From the NCBI GenBank assembly GCA_002751075.1, contig NAOQ01000159.1, positions 6,432-37,297 on the forward strand: a stretch of DNA of 30,866 nucleotides, read 5' to 3'. Positions 1 through 12,986 of the stretch are shown here, piece by piece; the stretch's first letter is position 1, and each line of letters begins with the position of its first letter. Both the position numbers and the translations under genes were made by a program. Origin of the DNA: Ichthyophonus hoferi (lineage: Eukaryota; Opisthokonta; Ichthyosporea; Ichthyophonida; Ichthyophonidae). The notes beneath the pieces are model-generated. The model did not search any database. It was not told the origin of the DNA and worked only from the letters and a program-made list of their open reading frames with translations.

Positions 1-378
<378 letters not shown>

Positions 379-448
379 ATTCTTTATTTATTTAATTTTT
401 GTTTAACATAGTAAAATTGATAAGTATGTATCGTTTTATTTTTTACAG

Positions 449-579
449 ACATCTATCTGAAATGTGGTCGGTCTACGGAAGCCACTATGATAACAAGTGA
501 GAGAGATATGGTAAATACGGCTATATTATCAACTAGAAACCAAGCACTGGCCTCACTTCCGCACGCTGAAATGATTAAG
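449..579 (+). CDS. Internal exon of an unrecognised gene, cut by the window edge
   Basis: The segment is bounded by a good acceptor (TTTTTTACAG ending at 448) and a good donor (AAG/GTATGT at 580). Only one frame is open throughout, starting at 451 with two leading bases that complete an upstream codon. It gives 43 residues running from IYLKCGRSTEATMI to SLPHAEMIK, polar and mildly basic, with no motif I recognise. Base composition is clearly higher in GC than the surrounding DNA. The upstream part of the gene must lie outside the window and I could not find the next exon before 5461. Its frame and the following sequence do not join naturally to the gene that begins at 5461. This could also be an untranslated or alternative exon. 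Confidence 0.5.
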
Positions 580-3500
580 GTATGTATATAGGTCTGTGTT
601 ATTTATTAATGTGTATGGATGAATGGATGTTGGTTGGCCTTTTTACTCTTATATGCAAAGGAATGGTTATGTATTCGCGTACATTTTTGTATGAATATTG
701 TATTAATTCATGTGTGTATATATATATATATATGTTTATATATATATGTGTGTGTATGTATGCAAATTGATGCTTTTATCTATCCTACCCTCTGTGTGAA
801 TCTATATGTAACCAGTTATATTGATGATGTGATATATGTGCTATAGAGAAACTTGTGCGTATTAAGGAATGTATATAATATACATTACATAATACAGTAG
901 CAATGTATAGTTCTATATGAGGTCTGGCACAATGGTATATACATAGACACTTACAAGAAGATATATATATATAGGTCGATACCATAACCCTATCTAGTAT
1001 GTATAATAGTAGGGATTCCTAGCTACATGTATGTTTATACTGAATAAAAATACAAGCCCTACCTATTGTAATTGCTCCTCTAGCGCTGTTTATATCATAA
1101 TATGCATGATTTTAAATCGTATTGAAATTTTATGGTGCCTCTCTCGGACGGAATAGTTTAGTTTCTAATATTCTGAATTAAACTTTGATCTATGATTAGA
1201 AGTCAATAAAAAAACGCAGATCAAGATACTCTAATATGTATGCATGAATTTATATATACTGCACCTTTTTCAGAATATTTTAATTTTGGTTTATTTCTAG
1301 AATTTTTCATTACTTGAAAACAAATATACCACATGTACATAAATTATTAAAGTTTGGCAGTGAAAACTATTGCCTAAGTCAAGATATTATATTGATAGGC
1401 TCATATACACGCATATTTTTTTTAGAAGACGCGTAGATATATATGTATATATGTATATATATCCGTATAAATGCAAGTAGAGTTTTATGTTCAGATATTA
1501 CTGAACTCTGAATCTAACATGAAAATATTTTGACACAAAAATATGTGTACGTATCTATAGGTGTAAATGTTTGTGCACATATTGACTCATACGCTTGCAT
1601 AAATACCTTTATACATCAATACAAATACACAAATCATTGCCCAGATGCTTACATATATAGGAGCAAACACTGATGTTTACAATCTCTCTCTACAGTGGGG
1701 ACTTTCTGATTAAATATAACATCAGCCTATACCCCCAATAACATGTAAAGAATGGAAAGCGGGCAAACATGGATTATCATTGGCCCGTGAAACTGACTTA
1801 GAAATTCAGATTTAAAACAGAAGATATGATTGGTGCCTAAATATATATAATATTACAATTGGATAACATAAATGTCATGCTTTTTTGCGTACTGACTATC
1901 TATATTTATCCTATGCTTGCACGCATGGGCCTATAGGTATGGGGGGTTTCCGTTATTTTTTCGTTTCGGTTTATTATTTTCTCGAATATATATGACATAT
2001 TTTATAATGGTGAGCCAACATTGGTTAATTTATGAACCAGTATGTGGAGAGGTGGACAGATTGGTCTATATAAACGTTAGATTAAAGCGCTGACAACATA
2101 CAGTAATAAGTGAACCAATTGCTATGGATTAACTACATGGTCAAACCTCAACAATTCGTCATGTATTGGTCGCCATAACTTTGTTGCTATAGCGACACTA
2201 ATACTTATATTAAAAAAACATGAATCCTCTGAATGTGTTCAGTGATTTATAATCTATAAAGTGTTTATAAGTCACTACGAATGAGATTCTCTAGTTATGA
2301 TAATATTATATTGAAAAATTGTGGTAATTACTTCCAATATAGACCTAGAATTTCCCCTGACACCTAAGACAGAATTGTTGATAATTATAGAAATATATAG
2401 TTGCATGATGGCATAAATATAAGAGATATCTATAAACATAGTTTGACAAGTAAAAAACAAATAATAATGATATTTATGGTAGGAGAAGGATATTCCAATA
2501 TCCGTCCTCTGCAAGCAGCATTTCGTAGTACCTTGTATGGACAATTTATATGAAATATAATGCTTCAAATGCTTTCCGTTTTAAAGCAAACTTAATATAG
2601 TTTATCATTGCTCAATTGCATTGATTAATTTTATATCCTCTCCTATCTGACCTAAATATTAATACGTATAAAACAATATGTATAGATTTTAAGCAATTTA
2701 TATTCTGTGCACGATCGATATGTAACTTCTATTTAAATGTAAGTCATATATCCACTGTGCATAAAATGGTCAGCAGATATCTATTGGATGAAGGTCATGC
2801 CATTCAGTCTAGATAGTGTAAGTCTACCATACAGATTTATAATTGCACGGTTTCTCACAATTAACGTATCGGAATACTTTAATCCAAGAGATTGTAATTA
2901 GACCAAGCATGCAATAGGCGGGTAAACACGTTATCTTAAATCACAACGACTACAGCTGTCGACTTCAGCCTGAATATTTCCTAAATTGTTCTTTAGTCAT
3001 GTTATGTATGTAGTTATACTCGACCACAATTCAGTGAGCATTGCAACTTAGCGTATGTAAAATAGTTATATATCATATGCTCCTTTTCCAAGATGTGTAC
3101 AGGGGGGTGCAACGCATTTTCATTTTTGATACACATTTAGCCAAACATTTAAATTGCTGTTTAAAATATATCTTTCAACCAATAATGCCAGGGTAAAATT
3201 GAAATGCAAGTGTCAATTACTACCTTGCGATAAAACAGAACACGCATTACATTGGTAAAAGGGACATGGATGGCATGGAAAATATGGACTAACTATTTAA
3301 TGGTCTAAATACTTCTAGCCCTCTAGACTAGATAACTACAACAATCTGTAAGAAATAAAATAAATAAAAATAAAATAAAATGAAAACAACATAATAAAAT
3401 ATAATATAATAATGAATTAATAGATCTATCCTAGCATTAAGTTGGTATGTACGTGTTACGGTTGGAAAACTCTGTGGCGTCAATTCAGAAGAACCATTAT

Positions 3501-4955
3501 GTAAACAAACGGTAATCCCTGCCAGAGCAAATCATACTAACCCTTGGTACAATTGGGTATTGTATAGATTAATTATTTTATCAAATTAACCCGATTGGGG
3601 TGGATTTAAGCTTTTAAGATGCAATAGGTAGGCTATCACTGTTTTTATTTGAAAAAGCGGCAGATCGTATGTGTGACTCTACCTAGATCTAGAAAACCGT
3701 GATGGCAAAAGTTAAGGAGTCTAAGGTGTATACTTGCTTTCTGTGGAATATAGATATGAATATACATCAATAGTATTGCTAAATTTGATTTGTCTATTTT
3801 CCTTCATATATGTCTATGACGATGCCGTTTCTGCACTGATCCGTATATAAATAATTTATTGTGCTTGCTTCCTTGATTTCAAAATAACTCTCCCTTGTAT
3901 TTGGATCCTTTAAGGAAACGAGTTGTATTTTTTGTATATAATTCCACTATATATGACTACGTTGTCCTATTTCTATAAAAACTTTAAACAGTATTTATCG
4001 TCCTTTACGTTTTGTATGTTTAGGAGCCATTTGTGTTAGCCAGGTCATGATCAAGCTGTTAAAGTAAGCTTTTTCGAAAGACGCCCCGACTATCTTTGTT
4101 GATAAGAGAATACTCTGAGAATAGATCCACCAATGGGCATTTATCTCAAACTAACGGGATCTCAATCTAAACTAGCGAAACGTAAGAGGTTTGATGAACG
4201 TTGTTAATCAGATTGTATTTTCTCTTTCAATTTATACTTGAATATTAGAAAATGCACAAAAAATGAATTTTAGCGCAATATTATTAGCTTATTCATGTAT
4301 GATGAGTCGGAGAAATGGCCATGAAGTTTGGATATGTGTCAAATGATTGCACTCGACTGCATTGTATGCAATAATTAGCTCATCTCCGGAAGAATTGCTT
4401 ATGTAGCTTTTAAGTAGTGAATCTTCATTCCTATTGGTTGAATGCCTTGGGTATTTTTTCAACTCTGAAAAAGTGTCATTATTCATGTAGAGAAAAATTT
4501 GATTCGCTTTAAAATTGAGCCCTAGAATATTTAACCAATATGATACGTGATTGTAGATGATTAACTAAGTGTCATTCAATCTAAGCACGCCAGCAGTTAC
4601 GAATTAGCTATCACCACCTAAACAGTATGTGCATACATCCATACCCAAATTGGCTGGGGCGGTTACTGACAATACACGATCATCTCCTATTTACATTAAT
4701 ATCAGCTTATGGGACATAGAGTGGGTTAAAATAAACTCACCTATTGAGCATACCCTATTATGCATAACCTGACAATTTGAGTTGGTTGGGACAGGATATT
4801 ATGTATACGGATAATATTTTTAGATTATGTGATCTATCTACTTTGCAGTTTTATTTTTTAAAGTAGTCTTTTTCTGTCCAGCAATCTTGTAAAGCAGCTA
4901 TATTTGGTTTGTTTATGTCATAAACTTGTCGCACTGAGCCATATCTGACTTCCAA
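580..4955. other. Gene-poor AT-rich stretch
   Basis: The first part is probably intron or 3' flank of the gene whose exon ends at 579. It contains TA/TG microsatellite (about 714-765), short TA runs (960-975, 1436-1462) and an A-rich AAATA-type run (3350-3415). I see no tRNA, no well-bounded exon and no repeat family in it. A later exon of the gene at 449 could still be hidden here, because short exons in AT-rich DNA are hard to see by eye. Confidence 0.5.
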
Positions 4956-5079
4956 TTAGCTGTGTGCACACCCGACATGCCCCACGTTTTGTGTGTTTTT
5001 TTCCATTCCACTGCGTGTTGTGCGTTGGTGGCGATGAAGGTATGCACAGCTTATCTTGGGGCTTCTCTATCCCACTTCT

Positions 5080-5170
5080 ATTGGTTCCAGGTCACGGTGG
5101 CAGCTACAGCTCGTGTGTTAGTGGTTACCCCCACAATTGGCGATTGAACGACCCGTGTAGTATAAATAAT
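5080..5170 (+). promoter_or_regulatory. Candidate promoter of the five-exon gene
   Basis: A patch that is GC-richer than its surroundings (about 4955-5160) ends in a TATA-like box, TATAAATAAT at 5161-5170. Inverted CCAAT boxes (ATTGG) lie at 5080-5084 and 5136-5140. A second TATA-like run lies near 5232. The translation start at 5461 is about 290 bases downstream, leaving room for a leader. The assignment is inferred from motif order and distance only. Confidence 0.4.
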
Positions 5171-5460
5171 TTTGAATACACTGTCGTTCCATCAAACTAT
5201 TAATTGGGTGGTGTTTAGCTGGTAGGTGATAGTATAAATAAATGTAGAACGTGCATATACTGTATGCCTTGATTCTCGACGTCAATTGTTCAGAAAAAAA
5301 TATTGAATAGTTAACTACCTTCAACGAAGGACACGTACAAGTGTATCACATTATTCTAATCTTTGAATTTGATTACTATAAGGTTCTTCTCCTCTGAATC
5401 ACACTAACTTAAAAAAAATACATCCTGCTTATAAGTAACAATAAAGGCATAGACGGAACC

Positions 5461-8400
5461 ATGCAGTCAGCTAATAATGGACAGCAACCTTCGTTTTATG
5501 GCGTGGTTAGAAATGACGAGGATTCGTCTATGATATTTCGAATGGCAAATAACGGAGAGTGCAAGATATACACTGCTAGATTGCGTAACAAGATTAGAAA
5601 AGTTTATCCTGGTAAGTGTTTATTTATTAACTGTTGTATCTACCTGTAGACACATTAAAAAATGTCTCAGAAATACGTGTTTTAAAGATGGCGTGTATAT
5701 TATTTATGTGTGTTTTATTTTCCATTACAAATTTCTTCTTTATTTGGTTAGATAGATTATTGCTAAACCTTTATTATATGATCTCTGCTAGATTTATAAT
5801 TGGAAAAATCAGATTGTAGCTCATAAAAGATAAAATATTAAAAATTGTATGAATAAAGAGGCTCAGATGTAGCATAAATGGTGCATTATACCGTGCCAAA
5901 ACAGAAAAGAAAGTGTATTGAGTCTGGCTTAATATGCAGACCAGCAATTATCTTTACACCCTTATTAAACCTAACACACTCTTTGGAAGTAGAGTAACCG
6001 AATAAGTTTATATTGGTTTTTTGAAAAATAATGAATGTGTCAATAAAAACCATTTTTATATTAGCACTGCTTCCTTTATAACTCTATATTGTAAGGTATC
6101 TATGGGCTATAAAATTTGTTACAATAGTATGATGGATTTTTTTGGCATCTTAAGTCAAATTTATTACTACCGCTATGAGTATTAATAATAATAATAATAA
6201 TTGGTATTGTCTCTGGCAAACTGAACCATTTTTCTAAATTGTTCACAACTTCCCTTTATTTTATATTGGTATGCTAATAAGATATATTTATTTGTCTATT
6301 TTGACTTACATTATAGTACTTCAAGCTAGCATCCATTATAGTTCTTAACCTGGTTCGCCCATCGCGTGTAGACCAAAACTATGACAAGGTAGTTTAGTTA
6401 GGAAATAATTATAAAATAGATATGCATTCAGTGTTACAATATAGGTCATCTATTAGGCTAAATTACCCGCGATCTACTGGCTCAGAAATGTATATACTTG
6501 GACTAACTATTATTATTACTTTTTCTATTCCATTTATATTTTCATCCATTTTATTCCATATTTGTAAGCAAGCGTATATACATATATTCACACGCATGTA
6601 TAAAAATATTACATTACCTACTACCTATACCTTCATACATAAATACATAGGTCAAGGCTTTGTGTTTGATGCCGCCAGTAAAATCAAAAGATGGACAGAT
6701 GGATATTCCTGGTATGTTTCTCTAGGTATCTTATTACTTTATATGAACAATATTGCGTTAATTACGTACTTTATTATTTTGAGCTTGAATTACTGTGTCA
6801 GTGAACTATATTACCTATGGTTTTTATAACGTATATCCCTCTTTTTTTTTTTTTAGCAAATAACAATTTTATACTCTTTCCCCATTGGTAAGGATAATGT
6901 TAATCCTCTCAAAACCCTTTATGGTCCTTGCATATTTTTTTAATACTACAAACTACATCAACAAACAACTGACTCAGCATGAGCCAACAACTATTTTACG
7001 TAGGCTTATTTTAAGTTATATATAATTTTAATACGTGTTTATCTGCCTTTTCAGGGCGGATTCGTACCATCGTGGGGGTCGCATTATGGTATGTACAATA
7101 TATTGTTTAATGTTTTTATGATTATTTTTACTGTTTAATATTCACCTATAGATAGCCATTTATTTTCTTAAAGTCATGCTTTATTTTTAATTTTAGTACT
7201 TACGTACCTATTACTTGATAATCTTATTGCTTAATTGATTAATTAATTAAGGTTCCTAATAGCCTATACTTGAATTATCAACTATATTTGTACTATATTT
7301 GTTGTTCATCCATTCTGCCAATCTAGCTATATATACATATATCTATATATGACTAACCCTTGAAGGGTGTATATCATTTAAGTTGTACAACAATCGTTAC
7401 TTATCATAGTCATATATTCCAACCTACTTATTATTATTCTTTGTTGTATTCTTATAGATTGCCTGTACAGATCTATAAGCAAGCCATGGTAGTCGTAAGG
7501 GCAGACGGAACCACTAAACGACAAGCCATTCCTGGAGGACTAAAGAAGAAGACAGTGGCGGATACAGAGAGCACGCTGCGTATTGTGTGCTATTACCATG
7601 AGGGGTATGTATGTATATGTATATATATATGTACAAGTACTTGCAAAGGTAATATAACACATAGAAATATACAAAAGATAGAAATATATATATCACATTA
7701 TTGACAATAGAAATGGTTGCTTACCTCCAGAGATAATAAAGACCCTCAGGCCACGCCAATTACATTTACGCCAGTGCTTGCCAAGCCTATTCCGACTACC
7801 CCCTTGTGTCCCTCCTCCTCCTCCCAAACACCAGCCATAGCAACTACTTCTACTTCTACCGACGCTACTAGTATTAGTATTAGTATTAGGTCCCTTTCCA
7901 CAACTACCTCCCCATTAGTCCAATCGCTCGTCGCAACGGAAAGCAAATATGAATCAACACCTTCCGTTACACCAATCTCATCACCTATACCTACACCCAA
8001 TTTCCAGATTGGATCGAGAAAACGTTGCATTGATGATAGGATAGGGTCAGATATGGATAGCATGGAACCTGTAGAGGAAAGAATAGAAAAAGAATTTACA
8101 CCTAACCCATGTTTAGATGGTAGAAGGAATACTAATGGAAATTGCTTTGGGAGGGTTTATAATGGTTCATGTTCATCTAGATCAGAAAAAGATTTGGTAA
8201 ACGTAAACGCATTATGTTTGAATAGGGAGGAACTCATTAAAGATAGAAAGAGTTACATAGGGAATATTAACCACCTACCAGTGTCTCTTAATCTTTATGA
8301 AGATTACCAACCACATAGTATATTTACCTGTCTGCCTGAACAACATGAATGGGGTACTTGTCATACTAACTTCGCAACTCCTGCTCCGTCCAAGGAAACT

Positions 8401-9452
8401 AAGATAGACTATTTTACCATGAACAATAACACCAACCTACCTTACCCTAGCTACCCAGTCATGCATAAACCTGTAAAGAAATGTACAATAAGGGATATTA
8501 AATCCACAAATTCTCGGAAATCATTGACATCTACTTCAACCCAACCGTTAATACCAGCTGATGGTGCCACTACTAAGCTATATACCTCCTTGGGACAGTC
8601 AACGAAGATCAGCACAGCTGTTCAGGTAACGCTTTTTTTTTTGTCCTCCACTTATATATATATATATATATATATATACCCAAACACTATATTACATTGC
8701 TTAATAGTTTTAAATACAAAACAAACGGATAGAGGACATAGTGGATATGCATATTTAACTATACCATTCCCTTTATGTATGTTTATGCATAATAAAATAA
8801 TTGCTTGTAGCCAAACTAGATGTTTTTTTTTTTTCATACATGCATGCATGCACTAATTATAATTTTGACACAAGTATATTTGAAAGGAAGACAATTATAT
8901 ATATAAAATGAAGGGGATACAAACCAGATTAACTGTCTTTTTAAATTTTATATTTAAAACATAAGTCAATTTGCTGTAATAAACAAAGATAATAACAATA
9001 ATAATAGGGAACAATCTATGGGTAAATGCAGTTAAGGCTTGGTTTCAACTCTTTTTCTAAATAGTTTTCGTTTGCTGGCCTAGTTTCTCTTTTTGTTTTC
9101 TTTCAAATACATACCTTTAAACATTAGTTTGGTTAACTTACTCTAACCATCCTTTCAGATCATAAATGGTCCATTCATGTCTGGGTCTGCTACCAGTGAA
9201 ACCGCTATATCATCCAGCAAAAACTCCAATATTAAGACAGATTTGCCGCCTACACCTCCCCCAACTGACTCCGATCGGGAGAATATGCTTGGAGGAGATG
9301 TTTGCAAGAGTTTAATGCAGACCAAGTCTGAACAGAGAGGAGTTGAACGGCCGAAATTAACTCTGTGGACTAAGACGGAAGATGGAAATTTGAAATTTGA
9401 TGGACTAATGTCGCTAGTGTTGGCAGCGGAGATTCATCAACGTGGGGAATAA
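5461..9452 (+). CDS. Five-exon unrecognised gene, Ser/Thr/Pro-rich, possibly a nuclear regulator
   Basis: Exons: 5461-5611, 7055-7092 (or 7088), 7471-7604, 7731-8625 and 9159-9452. The ATG has A at -3. With the 7092/7471 junction all phases agree and the product is about 503 residues ending in TAA. That junction is the weak point: the stronger donor at 7089 (G/GTATGT) joined to the acceptor at 7457 would create an in-frame TGA, so a weaker donor (TAT/GTACAA) with the acceptor at 7470, or a missed tiny exon, is needed. Residues 1-108 look like a compact basic domain (FYGVVRND, LRNKIRKVYPG, VVRADGTTKRQAIPGGLKKK, LRIVCYYHEG). From about 112 to 190 the chain is very rich in Ser, Thr and Pro and must be disordered. 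The rest is polar with small basic clusters (GSRKRCIDD, KPVKKC). The last exon carries a Pro-rich run and ends in a hydrophobic-polar tail (LTLWTKTEDG, LVLAAEIHQRGE). I do not recognise the family. A DNA-binding or adaptor role is only a guess from the basic head and disordered body. Confidence 0.72.
8653..8678. repeat. (TA)13 microsatellite in intron 4
   Basis: Uninterrupted TA dinucleotides lie about 27 bases after the donor of exon 4 (8626), following a T-rich run. The intron also has a T11 run near 8824 and a (CATG)n-like run at 8838-8850. Confidence 0.9.
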
Positions 9453-10931
9453 TATAATGAAGATGGATAACTATAACTTCAACGGCATAGGTAAAGTAAT
9501 AGTAATTAGTTAAAATTAACTAGTCAATTAATGCTGATATGTAGAAAATATAAACATGTTATGTTTAGAGAAAGAAGGGGACTTTCGATTGTGTAGGATA
9601 CTGAACAATGGCTATACCTTTCATATCCAAAGTTCTCTGTCTATAATAGTCGCCTGACACCCCGAGCATGGAGGAGATAATTAGTACACAGGCTGAAATC
9701 CACGTATTTCAGTCCGCCTTCATTCGAATGTGGCAACTGATTTGGTTTGTCTTAGTTGAATGGAGTCTATAAGCACATATATAATATATAGTATAAGCTA
9801 ATATAGTATAATAGATATTGGTATCAGTATACATTTTATTTTGATCTAATTCTCGAAGTTTTTCAGACAGAATTGAGGTAGATATTCGTCGTGAATAATT
9901 TTATCTTATTTATCGTTAACCAGCGAGTAGTTCGCACTAATAGCTCGGTATTATAATTGCTCCGGTAGAAGATAAAATAAATTAAGTATTTTAACAGATA
10001 AAAATAGCATAAAAACTACAACATCATATAAGTAATAGTCTCAAGTACAGAAAAACAACGTGGCGTAGAGATTTGTAAAGATATTAATATGTTAAATAGT
10101 TAATGCAAGGTTATGCGTTTGATTGGCGTCAAGCTCTATGGTATGCAATTTTTTATTTTGTTATCGTGTATTTGAGGGCATCTACATACCACAGGTTATT
10201 ATATTAATAATTTATAATGTCCAACTTATCTTATTAATTTATCCTAGAAGGGTTAATAGTGAAGATATTACACTCCATATGCAGTTAAGTCTCGTTAATT
10301 GAATAACGCTCATCTGCATGTACTTATCAATAGAGTGAATAGAGCTCTAATTAGGTATATATAGCTATTACATTAATTGGAATCCATCTAGGGTTATATA
10401 TCAACGGCTTTGTACATGATATAGTACATTTATATTGCGAGAAATAACGAAGTATTTAATACGGAAACAAATTGGAAAGTATGAGAGTGCAGAATAAATA
10501 AAAAGTGCATAAAAAGCTATAAAAGTTCCGATATTTTTTCATTAATGAATTATCAACTTTCCATCCCAAGCTAAGCACATAACATGAAACAAACATATTT
10601 GACCCATAAAAACGTCGTGTTAGAGGGACTATGTTGTGTTTCCATACTTGTAAGGTTGGAATACATATATATATATATATATATGTAACCAAATGTGGTA
10701 GAAAAACAGTCAACTTTACTATACACTAGAGAGATCATTGGTTCATTGGTGCTATATTACTACTAGGAATACGGTACACCAACTTGGTCATTAGTCTTTG
10801 TAGTTTCTAGTGAACTTGGGGATATTCTTGAGATTCCTTAATATGATATAAAAGATTGAGGAACCATAGCACTTAACGGTTATGGCCAATCTATTTATAT
10901 CCGCGAGAGTGAGAAGTAAGGAGTAAACCGC
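9453..10931. other. Intergenic region between the five-exon gene and the first syntenin-like gene
   Basis: The two genes converge here (plus then minus), so this holds both 3' flanks. I see a small inverted repeat (CTGAAAT at 9693-9699 and ATTTCAG at 9706-9712, 6-base loop), a sequence near 9688 that recurs near 18881, and an (AT)n run at 10665-10684. No gene is visible. AATAAA-type signals occur near 9972 on the plus strand. An ATTAAA-type signal for the minus gene may lie near 10455. Confidence 0.5.
10665..10684. repeat. (AT)10 microsatellite
   Basis: Uninterrupted AT dinucleotides in the intergenic region downstream of the minus-strand syntenin-like gene. Confidence 0.9.
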
Positions 10932-11630
10932 TTACTGATACATGTCCTTTAATGCCAAAGCCATCTCGTATGAAATATCGTATGGTAAAAGAGAAAGCTT
11001 TAAGTCATGTTTCAACTGCCACAGTTTCTGCAACTCCAAGAGAACTTGGTCGTCAGTCCAGCCTAATACAATAGTATCATTAATGGCAACAATACTGTGG
11101 GTTCCTTTTAGGTTATCCAAGTTTGCTTTTTTTGCAGCAGACCCCTCTATAATCTCTTTTATTTTCCAGTCTTTGTACACCAGACCTAGTTTTACGTGTG
11201 GTTCGGCATGTAGCCGCAACCTTTCCGTAGGGCAATCATAAATAGAAAGAGTAACGGGTCCATCTGTCTCTTTGAATCTTTTAACAAAAAGAGCGGCATC
11301 TTTACAAGCATGTCCGTTGACTGAATCAATGCGGTCGCCTGGATTAAGTCCTATCTTCCATGCAAGAGAGCCAACCAAAACAAAAACAATATATATTGCA
11401 CCATGCATAGTGCAAACGCGGACGCCAAGGGGTTTTCCTAGCCGATGTGGGATAATAATTTCACGCTTGACTGGCCTGACAGTAGAAGACTGAAAAGCAT
11501 CTTGAAGGTTAATGAGCGAAGGGTATGAAGGAGCAACTTCGTAGGAATAAGGAGTATTTTCTTTCATGTGCACTGGCTTACGGCTTTTGGTTGAGGAGAG
11601 TAGGGTGTGAATGTTGTGAATGTTCTCCAT
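10932..11630 (-). CDS. Syntenin-like protein with two tandem PDZ domains (short form, 232 aa)
   Basis: Single open frame from an ATG in excellent context (ACACCATGG) to a stop, with no intron in the coding region. Residues about 55-133 form PDZ1: carboxylate-binding loop PLGV at 67-70, GLNPGDRIDSVNG at 94-106. Residues about 146-217 form PDZ2: VKLGLVY at 146-152, SAAKKANL, HSIVAINDTIVLG, LKLSLLP. The short linker (YDCPTERLRLH) corresponds to the RDRPFERTITMH linker of human syntenin-1, and the tail SLLPYDISYEMAL to its ITIMPAFIFEHII, so the whole architecture fits syntenin (SDCBP) rather than a generic PDZ protein. Known syntenins are membrane-associated scaffolds that bind C-terminal tails of syndecans and other receptors, phosphoinositides, and ALIX in exosome formation. 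Residues 36-39 (YPSL in PSYPSLINL) recall the N-terminal SLYPSLEDL motif of syntenin-1. The N-terminal region is much shorter than in human syntenin-1 (298 residues). The paralogue at 23262-24173 is about half identical by eye over the shared 190 residues. Function here is inferred from the family. Confidence 0.87.
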   Translation of the reverse strand: MENIHNIHTLLSSTKSRKPVHMKENTPYSYEVAPSYPSLINLQDAFQSSTVRPVKREIIIPHRLGKPLGVRVCTMHGAIYIVFVLVGSLAWKIGLNPGDRIDSVNGHACKDAALFVKRFKETDGPVTLSIYDCPTERLRLHAEPHVKLGLVYKDWKIKEIIEGSAAKKANLDNLKGTHSIVAINDTIVLGWTDDQVLLELQKLWQLKHDLKLSLLPYDISYEMALALKDMYQ

Positions 11631-11644
11631 GGTGTTGTTGTCAT
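11564..11644 (-). other. Possible overlapping upstream ORF of the short syntenin-like gene
   Basis: An ATG 14 bases upstream of the main start opens a different frame of 26 codons that ends inside the main coding region at 11564. If the transcript begins upstream of 11644, this would compete with the main start. The main ATG has the better context, and the transcript start is unknown. Confidence 0.3.
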
Positions 11645-12419
11645 GGAGATAAAAGGCTAATAGTTACTGGGTTGCACTACGTTATGCTTTGCTGTATTTT
11701 GGTGCCATGGAGTAAGGCATCAATTAGACCAGCTATTTCTTTAGATAATCCTTACACTCAAATAACAACAATAACAGCGACCCGCTATATTTCTAATGCT
11801 TGAGTTGGGGTATTTCACAAACCCTTTATTTTGATACGAAATGTTTTAATATAGTCACCAATAATAAATGATATTAAGTAGCCATTGTAATTTGAAATTA
11901 AAGCACTACGTTAAAATATCAAGAGATTTTATTGAACAGGAGACTTCGGATTGGCAATTATATATAATCCTATGGAAACTTATCTTTAGCCATAAATTGT
12001 GATAACCATGCGCCCCATCATAGCCAACGAAAGGCTTTGTAAAGTATGCGATCGGCGATCTACTTGTCTAACTGACTCGACAATTAAATTACCAGCGCAA
12101 AACTTCATTTCTGTCAGTGAGTGTACAGTTATTAATTTCACATTTCTGAATCTGTTTACATTGCATGCATGACATGATGTTTAGAATAATGCTATAATAA
12201 TATTTCTGACTCAACAAATGTATGCAGGAGTAGAAATAACTAACGTAGAGTATTTGATAGTGAAATAATATAATTATAAATAAACGAATGCCTAGAATGA
12301 GTCCAGGTATTGCAGCAGTGACATTGTAGAGAGGGGACCAATCACACTTGAAAATTTTGATATGTTAATGTCTTGATGTTTGAAATAAAACATAGTATTA
12401 TTATAGTGATAATAAGTAA
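11645..12419. other. Upstream flank of the short syntenin-like gene
   Basis: AT-rich DNA with no gene seen. It should hold the minus-strand promoter, but I find no convincing TATA box. A small tandem GCGATCGGCGATC lies near 12047. No copy of the copia LTR found at 17582 is visible here. Confidence 0.4.
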
Positions 12420-12427
12420 TCTATTCC

Positions 12428-12986
12428 AGAGGCCACACCAAACACTGAAGAGGATGTTGATAACATAGAAAAGGGTTCTCTATCTATTAATATACACAGA
12501 GGAAACAGATTCCTAATAAATCATATCCATAGTAGGGTCATTGGGCCTTCACCATACCTTCAAAAAGACTACTCTGCTTCATACCTTATCAGAAGACAAC
12601 TTCACCCGCCAACACAGAACCAGACTGCAGTACGGACTGCTACTCACACAGGTCTACCACAGCACAGCCTATACGCTTCTATTTCTAACCCAAGAGTAAA
12701 CCTAGTTACCTCATCATCTAACAGATTTCCATTGCGAAAGACGGCTCAACCAACACTTTCTGACACCCATCAACTCTTATTGGGTTTTATAGAAGCCACA
12801 AACCAAAAAAAATCCCAACAACATCAAAGCCTCCCAACACTATTGAATTTAATGACGGAAATAATGACCTACTTGAATAATCAACACCGATTACAACAAT
12901 CTCGATTAACGGATTATCAAAACTGCACCAGATTCTCTGGCCAGGACTTACAAGACTCAAAATATAGGAAAATCTCTTGCCAATAA
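12428..12986 (+). mobile_element. Gag-like leader part of the copia fossil
   Basis: A polar region rich in Gln, Asn, Ser and Thr at the 5' end of the element. The position fits gag, but no zinc knuckle is visible, so the label rests on place and composition. Its first 100 bases recur near 18386. Confidence 0.45.

Noticed and set aside
2275-2568. 97-codon minus-strand frame
   Set aside because: Composition matches chance translation of AT-rich sequence; no motif, no neighbouring exon signals.
4955-5160. GC-richer patch as a coding exon
   Set aside because: It has possible splice sites (acceptor near 4961, donor GTATGC near 5040), but no frame gives a convincing peptide; a promoter role upstream of TATAAATAAT fits better.
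449-5611. The exon at 449-579 as first exon of the gene starting at 5461
   Set aside because: The available acceptor just before 5461 (after CATAG at 5450) would put the sequence in a different frame that soon stops, and 5461 has its own good start context and promoter-like sequence upstream.
6422-6829. 135-codon plus-strand frame
   Set aside because: Lies wholly inside intron 1 of the five-exon gene, is hydrophobic and Tyr/Ile-rich as expected from AT-rich DNA, and has no recognisable domain.
7746-8063. 105-codon minus-strand frame
   Set aside because: Shadow of the Ser/Thr/Pro-rich exon 4, whose repeats keep the opposite strand open.
11525-11803. 92-codon plus-strand frame
   Set aside because: Half of it is antisense to the start of the short syntenin-like gene; the Cys-rich peptide matches nothing known.
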